A stretch of 64,000 nucleotides of DNA from Tautonia sp040717455 (lineage in GTDB: Bacteria > Planctomycetota > Planctomycetia > Isosphaerales > Isosphaeraceae). Every line of letters begins with the position of its first letter. The first letter of the stretch is position 1. Positions 34,116 to 44,300 of the stretch are shown here, in pieces. A program made the position numbers and the translations under genes. Below the pieces are notes generated by a model. It worked only from the letters and a program-made list of their open reading frames with translations. It did no database searches and was not told the origin of the DNA. The stretch covers positions 67,138 through 131,137 of the forward strand of contig NZ_JBFEFH010000021.1 in NCBI RefSeq assembly GCF_040717455.1, given 5' to 3'.

Positions 34116-34535
34116 GTGACGATCTCGTATCCGATCCTGTCCTTCGCCCAATCCATGATCGTCGCCCGGGCGGCTCGGTACACGGCCGGCACCGTCATGG
34201 GCCTGACGATGCTCACCTGGATCGCCAACCGCGCCGGCTCTTCGACCGAGGTCGTCATCCATGTCACCGAGGCGAACGTCGAGATCCATGTCGGCGGGCA
34301 CTCCTTCCGGATCGACGAGCGTTCCTATGAGCCGATCCTCCTCCATCTCCACCCCGGCCCTTACGAACTGGTCATGACCCGATCCGGCCGGGTCGTCTCC
34401 CGAGAGGCCTTCGAGGTCCGCTCGGGAGAGGCGTGCGTGCTCACCGCCTACGACCCCGAGCGCCGAGGCCCCGATCCCGGGCTCCCCTCGCCGCCCGGCG
34501 GCCCCAACGAATTCCGGCGACCACACGAACACTAA
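34116..34535 (+). CDS. Small single-pass protein with PEGA-like beta domain
   Basis: A 139-residue protein. Residues 10-40 hold a weakly hydrophobic helix (ARYTAGTVMGLTMLTWIA). Then follows a ~70-residue beta-sandwich-like domain: VVIHVTEANVEIHVGG, ILLHLHPGPYELVMTRSG, EAFEVRSGEACVLTAY. The L-x-P-G-x-Y/H pattern is that of PEGA-like extracytoplasmic domains, which in planctomycetes often end serine/threonine kinases. A proline-rich tail ends the chain. A GTG start at 34116 is preceded by GGAG at about seven bases. No partner gene is evident; the function is unknown. Confidence 0.65.
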   Translation: MTISYPILSFAQSMIVARAARYTAGTVMGLTMLTWIANRAGSSTEVVIHVTEANVEIHVGGHSFRIDERSYEPILLHLHPGPYELVMTRSGRVVSREAFEVRSGEACVLTAYDPERRGPDPGLPSPPGGPNEFRRPHEH

Positions 34536-34617
34536 CTCATACAGTTTCATCCAGGTTAACCGACGCGACCTCGTGCGCACCGGCCCCGCGCGATCATCCC
34601 GACCGATCGCCGCCCGG

Positions 34618-35316
34618 TTACTGCCCGGGGGCCGTCACCGACGCCCCGTTTTGCTTCGGCCCCAGGCCCAGCAGGTACGGCACCGTCGACTCGGCCCAGC
34701 GATCGGGCGACGCGTAGTTGCCGGCCGAGGCCCCGAACGTCGACCGGAGCATCTCCGTGTCGATCACCCCCGGGTTGAACGCCACCGCCGCCATGCCGTC
34801 GGGGAGTTCCTGCGCCATCGCCTGCGTCAGCCCCTCGATCGCGAACTTGGTCGCGCAGTAAGGGGCCACCTCGGCCGAGGTCGATCGCCCCCAGTACGAG
34901 CTGAAATTGACGATGACCCCCGTCCCCCTGGCGACCATCGCCGGGACGAACGCCCGAATCACATTCGCCACTCCCTTGATGTTCACGTCCACCACCCGAT
35001 CGAATTCCTCCGCCGGCACCCGCCAGAGCGGCGCATTCCGATTGATGAGTGCCGCGTTGTTGATCACCAGGTCCGGCACGCCGAAGCCCTCGAGCAGCGA
35101 TTCGGCCCAGCCAATCACCGCGTCGTGGTCCGTCACATCCACCACCGCGAACCGATGCGGCGCCCCGAACGACTTCGACAGCTCGGCCACCTGATCGGCC
35201 GACCGGCCGCATCCGGCCACCGCATGCCCGCGACCGATGAAGCCCTCGGCCATGGCCCGCCCGAGCCCTCGGGTCGCTCCCGTCACGAGAATACGCTTCG
35301 ATTGTGGTCCAGGCAC
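34618..35316 (-). CDS. Short-chain dehydrogenase/reductase (SDR)
   Basis: A classical SDR of 232 residues. VTGATRGLGRAMAEG (11-25) is the dinucleotide-binding motif, NNAA (86-89) stabilises the central sheet, and Ser139/140 with YCATK (Tyr153, Lys157) form the catalytic triad. PGVIDTEML near the C-terminus is the substrate-loop region. The chain is shorter than most classical SDRs because little follows the loop. The frame continues far upstream, but a GTG at 35316 with GAGGGG about eight bases before it gives the standard N-terminus, and the extension is arginine-rich. Substrate unknown. Divergent from lnt. Confidence 0.88.
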   Translation of the reverse strand: MPGPQSKRILVTGATRGLGRAMAEGFIGRGHAVAGCGRSADQVAELSKSFGAPHRFAVVDVTDHDAVIGWAESLLEGFGVPDLVINNAALINRNAPLWRVPAEEFDRVVDVNIKGVANVIRAFVPAMVARGTGVIVNFSSYWGRSTSAEVAPYCATKFAIEGLTQAMAQELPDGMAAVAFNPGVIDTEMLRSTFGASAGNYASPDRWAESTVPYLLGLGPKQNGASVTAPGQ

Positions 35317-35641
35317 GATGTCGCCCCCTCGGGTCCCCGGATCGTCGCAACGGGCAGCCGTCCCGGTCGGCCCCGCGACGGCTCGCGACGCGGCGCCGGC
35401 TGCCCCCCCTCCCCTCCATTCTCGCCCGAGTGCCCGCCGTGCGGAACCCGTCTTTCCCCGCGGCGCCCGACCTCTCGCCGGAGGAATTCGTATCCACAAA
35501 CGGGGGCATTTCCGGTTTGATGTCCCCGACCGCCCGGCCGGGGCCGCATCCGCGACCCCCCATCGGCCCTCGGATCAACGCCCCCGGACCCGCCCAGAAC
35601 CGCCACGGAGGCGCCGGCCGATCGACCGGCGCGGGGATCTC
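35317..35641. other. Divergent intergenic region between SDR and lnt
   Basis: About 325 bases. A less GC-rich patch at 35485-35525 could hold the lnt promoter. Both neighbouring reading frames extend through this region by chance. Confidence 0.4.
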
Positions 35642-37384
35642 ATGTCGCAGCCGACCGCCGCCGAACCCTCCCCCCGAGCCGCCCCGGCGCGCCCCTCGGC
35701 CGACCCGAAACCCGGGCCGCATCCCGCCCTGCTCGGGGCGATCTCCGGACTCCTCCTGGCGTTTGCCTTCGAGCCGGTCGGGGCCTGGTGGCTCGCCTGG
35801 GTCGCCCTCGTCCCCTTCCTCCGGCTCGTCCGCTCCGATCGCCCGGCCCGGTCGGCCTACCTCGGCGCCTGGGTCGGCGGCCTGACCTTCTGGCTCATCG
35901 CCGTCGAGTGGGTCCGCGCCTCCGACCCCTCGGCCTGGCCCGGCTGGCTCGCCCTCGCCCTCGTCCTCTCCCTCTGGTGGCCGGTCACGCTCGGCCTGAT
36001 CCGCCTGATGGTCCGCCGCCTCGGCATCCCCCTGATGATCGCCGCCCCGGCCTCCTGGATCGCCGTCGAATTCGTCCGCGGCCTCTACCCGCTCAACGGC
36101 TTCCAGTGGTTCTTCCTCAGCCACGGCACGGCCACCCTCACCCCCTTGATCCAGGTCGCCGACCTGACCGGGGCCTGGGGACTCAGCCTCCTGGTCATGC
36201 TCGTCAACGCCTGGCTCCTGGAACTGATCGAACAGCCTCGATGGGTGCAGACCCCTTCTTCGGGCCGTCGGCCCGCCCGGGGGCAATTGATCCGCACCGC
36301 CGTCGTCGTCCTTGCCCTCGGCGGCAGCCTCGTCTACGGCGGCGTCCGAGTGTCGCAGGCCGACTTCCAGCCCGGCCCGAAGCTCGCCCTCATCCAGTCC
36401 GACATCCCCCAGGTCTTCGGCGGCGGGCCCGACCCGGCCGAGGTCCTCGCCCGCTTCGGCCGGCTCGTCGACCGGGCCGCGGGCGAGCGGCCCGACCTCA
36501 TCATCCTGCCCGAGACCATGTTCCCCTACGGCTGGATCGACATCGACCCCGGACTCCCCCGCGCCGATTACGCGGCCCAGCTCGACCGCTACTCCCCCGG
36601 CTCCGACCCCGACCGCTGGTCCCAGATCGGCGGCGACGTCCGCGACATGCTCCACCGCTGGGCCGATCGCATCGACACCCCCTTGATCGTGGGCATCAAC
36701 TCCTATTACTTCCAGCCCGGCGGCCTGGCCCGCCACAACACGGCGCTCCTGCTCCGCCCGGGCACCACCGAAACCCAGGCTTACCACAAGCTGCACCTCG
36801 TCCCCTTCGGCGAGTACGTCCCCTGGGTCAAGACCGTCCCCTGGGTGCTGGCGCTCACCCCCTTCAGCGCCGACCACATGCCCAGCCTCGACCCCGGCCG
36901 CGGCCCCTCGACCCTGAGCCTCGGCCCCTGGCGGTTCGGCACGCCGATCTGCTTCGAGGACAGCGTCCCACACGTCGCCCGGCGCCTCGCCGCCGCGTCC
37001 GACGGCCACCCGACCGACGTCCTGCTGAACCTCTCGAACGACGGCTGGTTCCGCGGCACCGCCGCCCACCGGCTCCACCTGGCCAGCAGCGTCCTCCGCG
37101 CCGTCGAGCTGCGGATGCCCGTCGCCCGGAGCGTCAACACCGGCACCTCCGCCCTCATCGACGGCAACGGCACCATCCTCGCCGCGCTCGATCCCCCCTC
37201 CCGCGACTCGCTCCCGAACGCCGCCGAGGGGGTCCTCACCGTCGAGGTCCCGCTCGACAATCGCGCCAGTCTTTACATGGAAACCGGCGACTGGCTCCCG
37301 ATCGCCTGCCTCGCCCTCTGCCTCGGCTCGGTCCCCATCGCCCTCGCCCTCTCCTTGCGCGATCGTCGCCGACGCCTCACATGA
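35642..37384 (+). CDS. lnt: Apolipoprotein N-acyltransferase Lnt
   Basis: Lnt adds the third acyl chain to the N-terminal Cys of lipoproteins in the inner membrane. The 580-residue protein has the expected architecture: six hydrophobic helices in residues 28-235, with the PLNGFQWFFLSHG loop, then a nitrilase domain (245-545) and a final helix (about 550-570). The catalytic triad is visible: Glu291 in LPETMFPYGW, Lys383 in YHKLHLVPFGEYVPW, and Cys437 in PICFEDSVP. NLSNDGWFRGTAAHRLHLAS and PVARSVNTGTSALID are further Lnt blocks. The ATG at 35642 gives a 25-residue hydrophilic tail. Consistent with a lipoprotein-bearing Gram-negative-type envelope, as are lpxD and lpxI in this window. Confidence 0.96.
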   Translation: MSQPTAAEPSPRAAPARPSADPKPGPHPALLGAISGLLLAFAFEPVGAWWLAWVALVPFLRLVRSDRPARSAYLGAWVGGLTFWLIAVEWVRASDPSAWPGWLALALVLSLWWPVTLGLIRLMVRRLGIPLMIAAPASWIAVEFVRGLYPLNGFQWFFLSHGTATLTPLIQVADLTGAWGLSLLVMLVNAWLLELIEQPRWVQTPSSGRRPARGQLIRTAVVVLALGGSLVYGGVRVSQADFQPGPKLALIQSDIPQVFGGGPDPAEVLARFGRLVDRAAGERPDLIILPETMFPYGWIDIDPGLPRADYAAQLDRYSPGSDPDRWSQIGGDVRDMLHRWADRIDTPLIVGINSYYFQPGGLARHNTALLLRPGTTETQAYHKLHLVPFGEYVPWVKTVPWVLALTPFSADHMPSLDPGRGPSTLSLGPWRFGTPICFEDSVPHVARRLAAASDGHPTDVLLNLSNDGWFRGTAAHRLHLASSVLRAVELRMPVARSVNTGTSALIDGNGTILAALDPPSRDSLPNAAEGVLTVEVPLDNRASLYMETGDWLPIACLALCLGSVPIALALSLRDRRRRLT

Positions 37385-37428
37385 CCCTTCTCTCGTAGTA
37401 TCGCTTCCAGTCAAACCTGGTGGGATCC

Positions 37429-37523
37429 GGGTGCCCCGGGTTCCGCGCAGCGGACCCCGGGCCGGGGGGCGGCAGGCCCATGCGACTCCGCCCGGGGTCC
37501 GCTGCGCGGAACCCGGGGCACCC
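37429..37523. repeat. Perfect 33-base inverted repeat
   Basis: Positions 37429-37461 and 37491-37523 are exact reverse complements, separated by 29 bases, in the space between the convergent lnt and dehydrogenase genes. The arms are very GC-rich (central part gttccgcgcagcgga). It could form a large cruciform or RNA hairpin and may act as a two-way terminator, or be a miniature repeat element. No flanking target duplication is obvious. Confidence 0.85.
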
Positions 37524-37606
37524 GCCGAAACACCGTGAACCCACCGATTCAGACGGGATCCGGGAGTAGGGTGCCGTCGGGTCTTCGAAGACGCCCATCC
37601 CGAGTC

Positions 37607-37643
37607 ATCAAGGCTGGGACCCTTCGCCTGTCCCAGCCTTGAT
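37607..37643 (-). terminator. Terminator hairpin of the dehydrogenase gene
   Basis: A perfect 14-base stem (37607-37620 with 37630-37643, core aaggctgggac/gtcccagcctt) with a nine-base loop, 15 bases after the stop codon of the minus-strand gene ending at 37659. Shape and place fit a transcription terminator, though no T-run follows. Confidence 0.65.
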
Positions 37644-37658
37644 CGTCCTCACTCGCAA

Positions 37659-38576
<918 letters not shown>

Positions 38577-38645
38577 CGTTCTCGCCTCTCTCTCGCGTGG
38601 TCACGTGAATCTGCCAACAACCGGTCGTCCACCCGATGGTTCCGT

Positions 38646-38688
38646 CCCCCTCTCCCCGCTCGCGGGGAGAGGGCCGGGGTGAGGGGTC
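38646..38688. repeat. 43-base palindromic repeat, copy 1
   Basis: Identical to 38783-38825. It contains the stem ctccccgc-tc-gcggggag followed by agggccggggtgaggggtc. Partial inverted versions (cccctcacccgg-type strings) occur at about 38728-38760 and 38867-38880, so the region is a small cluster of REP-like elements. Confidence 0.85.
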
Positions 38689-38782
38689 CTTCCGTTCAGA
38701 GCCGAGCCTGTCGTCTTGCCCAAGCTCCCCTCACCCGGCCTGCGGCCACCCTCTCCCCCGGTAGGGGCGAGGGTTGAATTGG

Positions 38783-38825
38783 CCCCCTCTCCCCGCTCGC
38801 GGGGAGAGGGCCGGGGTGAGGGGTC
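38783..38825. repeat. 43-base palindromic repeat, copy 2
   Basis: Second exact copy of the repeat at 38646-38688, 137 bases further on in the same direction. Confidence 0.85.
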
Positions 38826-39063
38826 TTCGCACTCGAAACCGAGCCCCGCCCAATCGTTCCAGCCCCCCTCACCGGGCCCCCAACCTCCCGATCTCCCAGG
38901 TTGGGAGAGCAAGGGAAGAACCGGCCCGGCTCTCGGTAGGCCCCGCTTGATTCGGATGGACGACGACAGCCCGCCACCCTACCAGACCCCGCCCCCGATC
39001 GGAAGCAACCCCACCCCTCGCCCCCCCCATCACCCCCTCGGCATAAATTCGGCTCGATTTGTC

Positions 39064-39091
39064 TTGACGAGCGATCCGTTTTGACTAGAAA
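39064..39091 (+). promoter_or_regulatory. Candidate promoter of the marR-efflux operon
   Basis: TTGACG (39064-39069) and TAGAAA (39086-39091) with a 16-base spacer lie in an AT-rich island about 135 bases before the MarR start. TTGAC occurs again at 39081, so the region may also hold a direct-repeat operator for the MarR protein. Suggestive only. Confidence 0.35.
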
Positions 39092-39225
39092 CTATCAGCG
39101 AGACTGACGATCTCTTGTTCTGACGGTTTGCCGGCCTGAAGAATCGCCCGAGTGCGACGTTCAGGCATTTTGGGACATTCGGCGAACCCCTGACGGTTCG
39201 AGCGCCCCTTGCCATCCGGAGCTTG

Positions 39226-39810
39226 ATGACGAATCGCCACAACGAATCGGGGGCAGACCCGGAGCCTCTCGCGCTCGATCCCAGGCAGACACCGGCCCGG
39301 GAGCGGTACGGGTTCCTGCTCGCGATGGCCGCGCACCGGCTGCGATCGCGGTTCGAGGAGGAGCTGGAGCCCATGGGGGTGCAGCTCAAGCATGTCCAGG
39401 TCCTCGCCATGATTTCCCACTTCGGCCCCGTGGCCCAGCAACGACTGGGCGAGTTCATCTGCATCGACCGCACCTCGATGGTTGGCCTCATGGACGAGAT
39501 GGAGCAACGCGGCCTGGTCCAGCGCCACCCCGACCCGACCGATCGCCGTGTCCACCGCATCCACCTCACCGAATCGGGCCAAGATCTGTTCCAACGGGCG
39601 AATGACACGGTAGAAGAGGTCGAGAACGAGGTCCTCGGTCCGCTCTCCGAGCAGGAGCGGCTCCTGCTCAAGTCCATGCTCCAGCGCATCGTCGATCCGG
39701 GCGCGTGGTCCGGTTTCGAGCACATTAATATCAAGGTCAGCGGCCGATCGGGCGAGGCGTCGGGCCGACCCGACAGCCCACCGGGCGGCGGCGAGGGACG
39801 ATCCCGATGA
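39226..39810 (+). CDS. MarR-family transcriptional regulator
   Basis: A 194-residue regulator heading an efflux operon. Winged helix-turn-helix of MarR type: LKHVQVLAMISHFGPVAQQ, RLGEFICIDRTSMVGLMDEM (recognition helix), and the wing QRHPDPTDRRVHRIHLT with the family's D-x-R-D/R-R pattern, then C-terminal dimerisation helices. The ~45-residue C-terminal tail is low complexity. ATG at 39226 has CGGAG four bases upstream. Its stop overlaps the ATG of the HlyD-type gene (ATGA). Typical logic: the regulator represses its own operon until a toxic or phenolic ligand binds. Ligand unknown. Confidence 0.9.
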   Translation: MTNRHNESGADPEPLALDPRQTPARERYGFLLAMAAHRLRSRFEEELEPMGVQLKHVQVLAMISHFGPVAQQRLGEFICIDRTSMVGLMDEMEQRGLVQRHPDPTDRRVHRIHLTESGQDLFQRANDTVEEVENEVLGPLSEQERLLLKSMLQRIVDPGAWSGFEHINIKVSGRSGEASGRPDSPPGGGEGRSR

Positions 39811-41162
39811 TGCCCAAGTTCTTCCGCAACGTGCTCCTGCCGGCCTTGCTCCTGGGCGCGGGGGTCGTCGCCTTCGCCGGCCTGGTCGCCTCCAAGGAGC
39901 CCCCCCAGCGGGTCGAACGCGAGCGGGATCTGCCCCGGGTCGAGGTCGTCCCGGTCGGCGACGCCTCGAACACGGGGCTCGGCATCGAGGTCAACGGCAC
40001 CATCATCCCCAAGCGCGAGATCACCCTCTCGGCCGAGGTCGAAGGGCGGATCGTCGAGCGGACCGAGGCCTGCTGGGCCGGCCGGTCGGTCAAGGCCGGC
40101 GACCTGCTCTTGAAGCTCGACCCCCGGCCGCTCGAAATCCAGGACGCCTCGTTCGAGGCCGAACTGGCCCAGGTGGCCGCCGACCTCGACCAGCTCGACA
40201 TCGAGATCCAGAATACCGAGGAGCTCGTCACCCTGGCCGAACAGGAGGTCGACCTCCGACGCCGCGAGCAGGTCCGGGTCGAGCAGTTGATCGCCCGCAG
40301 CGCCTCGTCGGCCTCCGAGCGCGACGCCGCCGACGCCCAGATGCTCACCGCCCGCCAGAACCTCCAGCGCCTGCAGAACGACCGCCGGACCTTCGCCAGC
40401 CGACGCGCCCGCCTGGAGGCCCAGATGCGCCGGATCGAGGCCCAGCTCGACCAGGTCGCCTACGACCTGGAGCGGACCACGATCACCGCCCCGATCGACG
40501 GCCGGATCGTCGAGGTCCGGGTCGAGCGCGATGCCTACGCCCGGCCCGGCGAGGTGCTGGTGACCCTCGAGGACAGCGCCACCATGGAGGTCCGGTGCAG
40601 CCTCCGCCTGGAAGACCTCTTCTGGCTGGCCGGCGGCGACGACCCGATGACCCTCGCCAACGACGACCCGTACGCCATCCCCCGGGCCCGGGCCGTCGTC
40701 TCCCGGAGCCTGGCCGGCCGCTCGACCGACTGGGAAGGGGTCCTCTCGCGGTTCGAGGGCACCGGGATCGACGAGCGGACCCGGACCGTCCCCTGCCGGG
40801 TCGAGGTGGCCCAGCCGGCCGGCCTGAGGCGCGGCATGTTCGTCTCGGTCACCCTGTTCGGCGCCGAGACCCAGGTGCCCTTGCTCTCGATCCCCCGCGC
40901 CGCCTTCCGGCCGAACAACGAGATCTGGATCGTCACCGACGGCCACCTGGAGATCCGCCGCGTCGACCCGGTCCGCGTGCTCGACGATGCCGTCGTGATC
41001 CGGGGAGACGGGCCCGGCGAGCCGATCCCGGTCGGAGCGCCGCTGGTCATCTCGACGCTCGACTCCCCCGTCTCGGGCATGGAGGTGGCCGTCGTCGACC
41101 CGTCGGCCCCGAGCCCGCCCGACGAATCGGTCGCGTCGGCCTCGACGGCCGAATCGCGATAA
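39807..41162 (+). CDS. RND efflux periplasmic adaptor (HlyD/MFP family)
   Basis: A 451-residue membrane-fusion protein linking an RND pump to an outer-membrane channel. Residues 6-28 form the N-terminal membrane anchor or uncleaved signal (VLLPALLLGAGVVAFAGLVA). The first lipoyl-half motif GTIIPKREITLSAEVEGRIV is at about 64-83, a long alpha-helical hairpin spans about 115-215 (rich in EQLIARSASSASERDAADAQ), and the second lipoyl half TITAPIDGRIVEVRVERDAY follows. Beta-barrel and membrane-proximal domains complete it. It overlaps the MarR gene by four bases and precedes the pump gene by 180 bases. No outer-membrane TolC-type gene is adjacent. Confidence 0.92.
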   Translation: MMPKFFRNVLLPALLLGAGVVAFAGLVASKEPPQRVERERDLPRVEVVPVGDASNTGLGIEVNGTIIPKREITLSAEVEGRIVERTEACWAGRSVKAGDLLLKLDPRPLEIQDASFEAELAQVAADLDQLDIEIQNTEELVTLAEQEVDLRRREQVRVEQLIARSASSASERDAADAQMLTARQNLQRLQNDRRTFASRRARLEAQMRRIEAQLDQVAYDLERTTITAPIDGRIVEVRVERDAYARPGEVLVTLEDSATMEVRCSLRLEDLFWLAGGDDPMTLANDDPYAIPRARAVVSRSLAGRSTDWEGVLSRFEGTGIDERTRTVPCRVEVAQPAGLRRGMFVSVTLFGAETQVPLLSIPRAAFRPNNEIWIVTDGHLEIRRVDPVRVLDDAVVIRGDGPGEPIPVGAPLVISTLDSPVSGMEVAVVDPSAPSPPDESVASASTAESR

Positions 41163-41342
41163 CTGACGAAGGACCCGTCGGCCGACTCCCGCCGTGCGAC
41201 CCGATTGCGTCGGGCGGGACGGCCCGACCAGGACCATCGTGTTCCGAGACATTCCGACCCTTTCACCTGGCCCGGCGGTCGTCGGGCCAGGAGCCAGCGT
41301 GGCAGCCCCGTCGTCCCCAATGCCTGCCGAGGAGCCCTTTTC

Positions 41343-44300
41343 GTGAGTGGGATCATTCAATGGGTCGTCCGGAACGGGCCGGCCGTCAACACGGTGATGG
41401 TGGCCGCCATCCTGGTCGGGGTGCTGTCGCTCCTGGGCCTGAAGAAAGAGCTCTTCCCCGAGTTCCAGCTCGAGATCGTGACCATCACGGTCCCCTACCC
41501 CGGCGCCAGCCCCGCCGAGGTCGAGGAGGGGATCTGCCAGAAGATCGAGGAGGCGATCCGGGCGGTCGACGGCATCAAGAAGATCACCTCGACGGCCGCC
41601 GAGGGGATGGGAACAGTCGTTGCTGAAATGTACAGCAACATCCGAGACCCCCAGCGGGTGCTCAACGAGATCCGGTCGGAGGTGGACCAGATCCCCAGCT
41701 TCCCGCTCCTGGCCGAGGACCCGGACGTCAAGCTGCTCGCCTTCCGCCAGCCGGCGATCCGGGTCGCCCTGTTCGGCGGGTCGCAGGTCCCCGAAGGCCT
41801 GGACGAGGAGGGGCGCCGGGCCTGGCGGCTTCGCGAGGATCTCCAGCTCCGCGAGCTGGCCGAGCGGATCCGGACCGACCTGCTCGACCTGCCGTCCGTC
41901 TCGCTCGTCGAGATGCTGGCGGTCCGCGACTATCAGATCGACGTGGAGATCCCCGAGGAGACGCTGAGGCGGCACAACCTGACGCTCCAGCAGGTCGGCC
42001 TGCTGATCCGCCAGGAGAACATCGAGCTGCCGGCCGGCGAGATCCGCTCCCCCTCGTCCGAGTTCCTCGTCCGGGGCAAGAACAAGCGGCTGACGGGCGA
42101 CGAGATCGCCGAGCTTCCCCTGCTGACCCGGCCCGACGGCGCCGTCCTGCGGGTCAAGGACCTGGGGACCGTGCACGACGGCTTCAACGACACGGCCCAG
42201 CGGAGCTGGATGCGGTTCCCGTCTCCCCTGGCCGACCCGGACGTCGCCCCGGCCTTCGAGGGGGAGCAGCCGTCGATCGTGATGATGGTCCAGAAGACCC
42301 GGACCGAGGACCTGATCGAGGTCGTCACCGACGTCCGCAAGTATGTGGCCGATCTCAACCTCCCCTCCGGCTACCGGGCCGAGATCTTCGACGACCAATC
42401 GATCCTCGTATCCGAGCGTCTTGATACACTCACGAGTAATGCGTTGCAGGGGCTGGCGCTGGTCTTCATCGTGCTGGCCCTGTTCCTGGAGATCCGGCTG
42501 GCGCTGTGGGTGGCGCTCGGGATCCCGGTGTCGATCGGCTTCGCGTTCATCGTCATGGCCGGGACCGGCGTGACCCTGAACATGATCTCGACCTTCGCGT
42601 TCCTGATGGCGCTCGGGATCGTGGTGGACGACGCCATCGTGGTGGGCGAGAACATCTACCGCCATCGCGAGATGGGCAAGTCCCCGGTCCGGGCGGCGAT
42701 CGACGGGACGATCGAGGTCTCCGGGCCGGTCGTGGCCTCGGTCACGACGACGATCTTCGCCTTCATGCCGATGTTCTTCGTCGCGGGGGTGCTCGGCAAG
42801 GTGATCTTCATCATGCCGATCGTCGTCTGTTCGATGCTCCTGGGATCGTTGGGCGAGAGCCTCTTGATCTTGCCGAACCACCTGTCGCACCGCCGGGCGC
42901 CAATTTTGGGGGTGATCGGCCGGGTGGTCGTCTGGCTCCTGACGCCGCTCTTCGCCTGGATCTGGCTGGTGCGGGCCTTCCGGAAGCGTCGGGCCGAGAC
43001 CCGGGCGATGCGGATGGAGAACCCGGTCCTGTCGGTCTACCACGGAGTCCGGTCGGGCGTGGACCGGGGGCTGAGATGGTTCATCGAACATGCTTATGAA
43101 CCTTCGTTGCGGTTCTTCCTGCGGATCCCGGTGGTCTTCCTCTCGGCGATGCTGGCGATCCTGATCGGCTCGTTCGGCCTGGTGGCGAGCGGCAAGGTGC
43201 CGTTCGTGGTCTTCCCGGACTTCGACTCGAACTACATCACGGGCACGGTGACCTTCCCGGCCGGGACCCCCGCGAGCGTCGTCGACGAGGCGACCCGGCG
43301 GATGGCCGAGGAAATCGAACGCCTTCACACCGAGATTGCCGAGGAATCGGGCCGGCCGCCCATCCGGGCCATCAGCCGGTCGGTCGGCTACGTCGAAACC
43401 GGGGGGGCGGGCCCGGGCGGCTCGATGTCCACCAACGGCTCGAACATCGGCATGGTCTTCGCCGAGATGGTCGGCGGGGCGGAACGACCGATCAGCAGTT
43501 TCGAACTGGTGAATCTCTGGAGGGACGCCTCCCTGAAGCGAGTTCACGGCTTCGACGAGGCCAAATTCAGCGCCGGCGACACCGGCCCCGGGGGCAAGCC
43601 GGTCGAGTTCCAGCTCGTCGGCAAGGACATGGAGTCGCTCGAAACCCTGGCCGAACGCTGCAAGGAACGCCTGGGGACGTATGAAGGCGTGTTCGACATC
43701 GCCGACAACAGCAAGCCGGGCAAGCCGGAGATCCAGCTCCGCGTGAAGCCGTCGGCCGAGGCGCTGGGGATCGACACGAACGCCCTGTCCCAGACGGTCC
43801 GATCGGCCTTCTACGGCGAGGAGGTGATGCGGCTGCAGCGCGGCCGGCACGAGGTGAAGCTGATGGTCCGGAACCCGCCGGAGCAGCGGGAGAGCCTGGC
43901 CAACCTGCGGGAGATCCGGATCCGGACCCCCGAGGCGGGCGAGGTCCCGCTCGACGAGCTGGCCTCGGTGACGGTCGAGCGGGGGTACTCGTCGATCAAC
44001 CGGATCGACCAGCAGCGGTCGATCACGGTGACGGCCGACCTCGACTCGGCCGTGGCCAACGCCCGGGAGATCACCCAGGACCTCCAGCAGAATTTCCTCC
44101 CCGAGCTGCTGGAGCTGTTCCCCGGCGTCTCGGTCCGGTGGGAGGGGCAGGAGCAGGAGACGCAGGAGTCGTTCGGCAGCCTGGTGGTGGGCTTCGTGAT
44201 CGCCTTGTTCGCCATGTTCGTGCTGTTGACCTCGCAATTCCGGTCGTATCTGCAACCGTTGTTCATCCTGATGATCGTCCCGTTCGGCCTGGTCGGGGCG

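Larger units (their letters stand above)
38577..39225. other. Intergenic region with short repeats and a promoter candidate
   Basis: About 650 bases between the dehydrogenase gene and the MarR gene, without a credible gene. Left half: two copies of a 43-base repeat with related inverted fragments. Right half (39040-39130): an AT-richer island with a likely promoter for the MarR-efflux operon. Confidence 0.6.

Noticed and set aside
34556..37414. A 952-codon minus-strand frame opposite lnt
   Set aside because: Antisense of lnt, Gly/Glu/Asp-rich low complexity; lnt itself has its full catalytic triad.
38640..38900. Repeats considered as a CRISPR array
   Set aside because: Only two exact copies with 94 bases between them, self-palindromic, no cas gene in the window.
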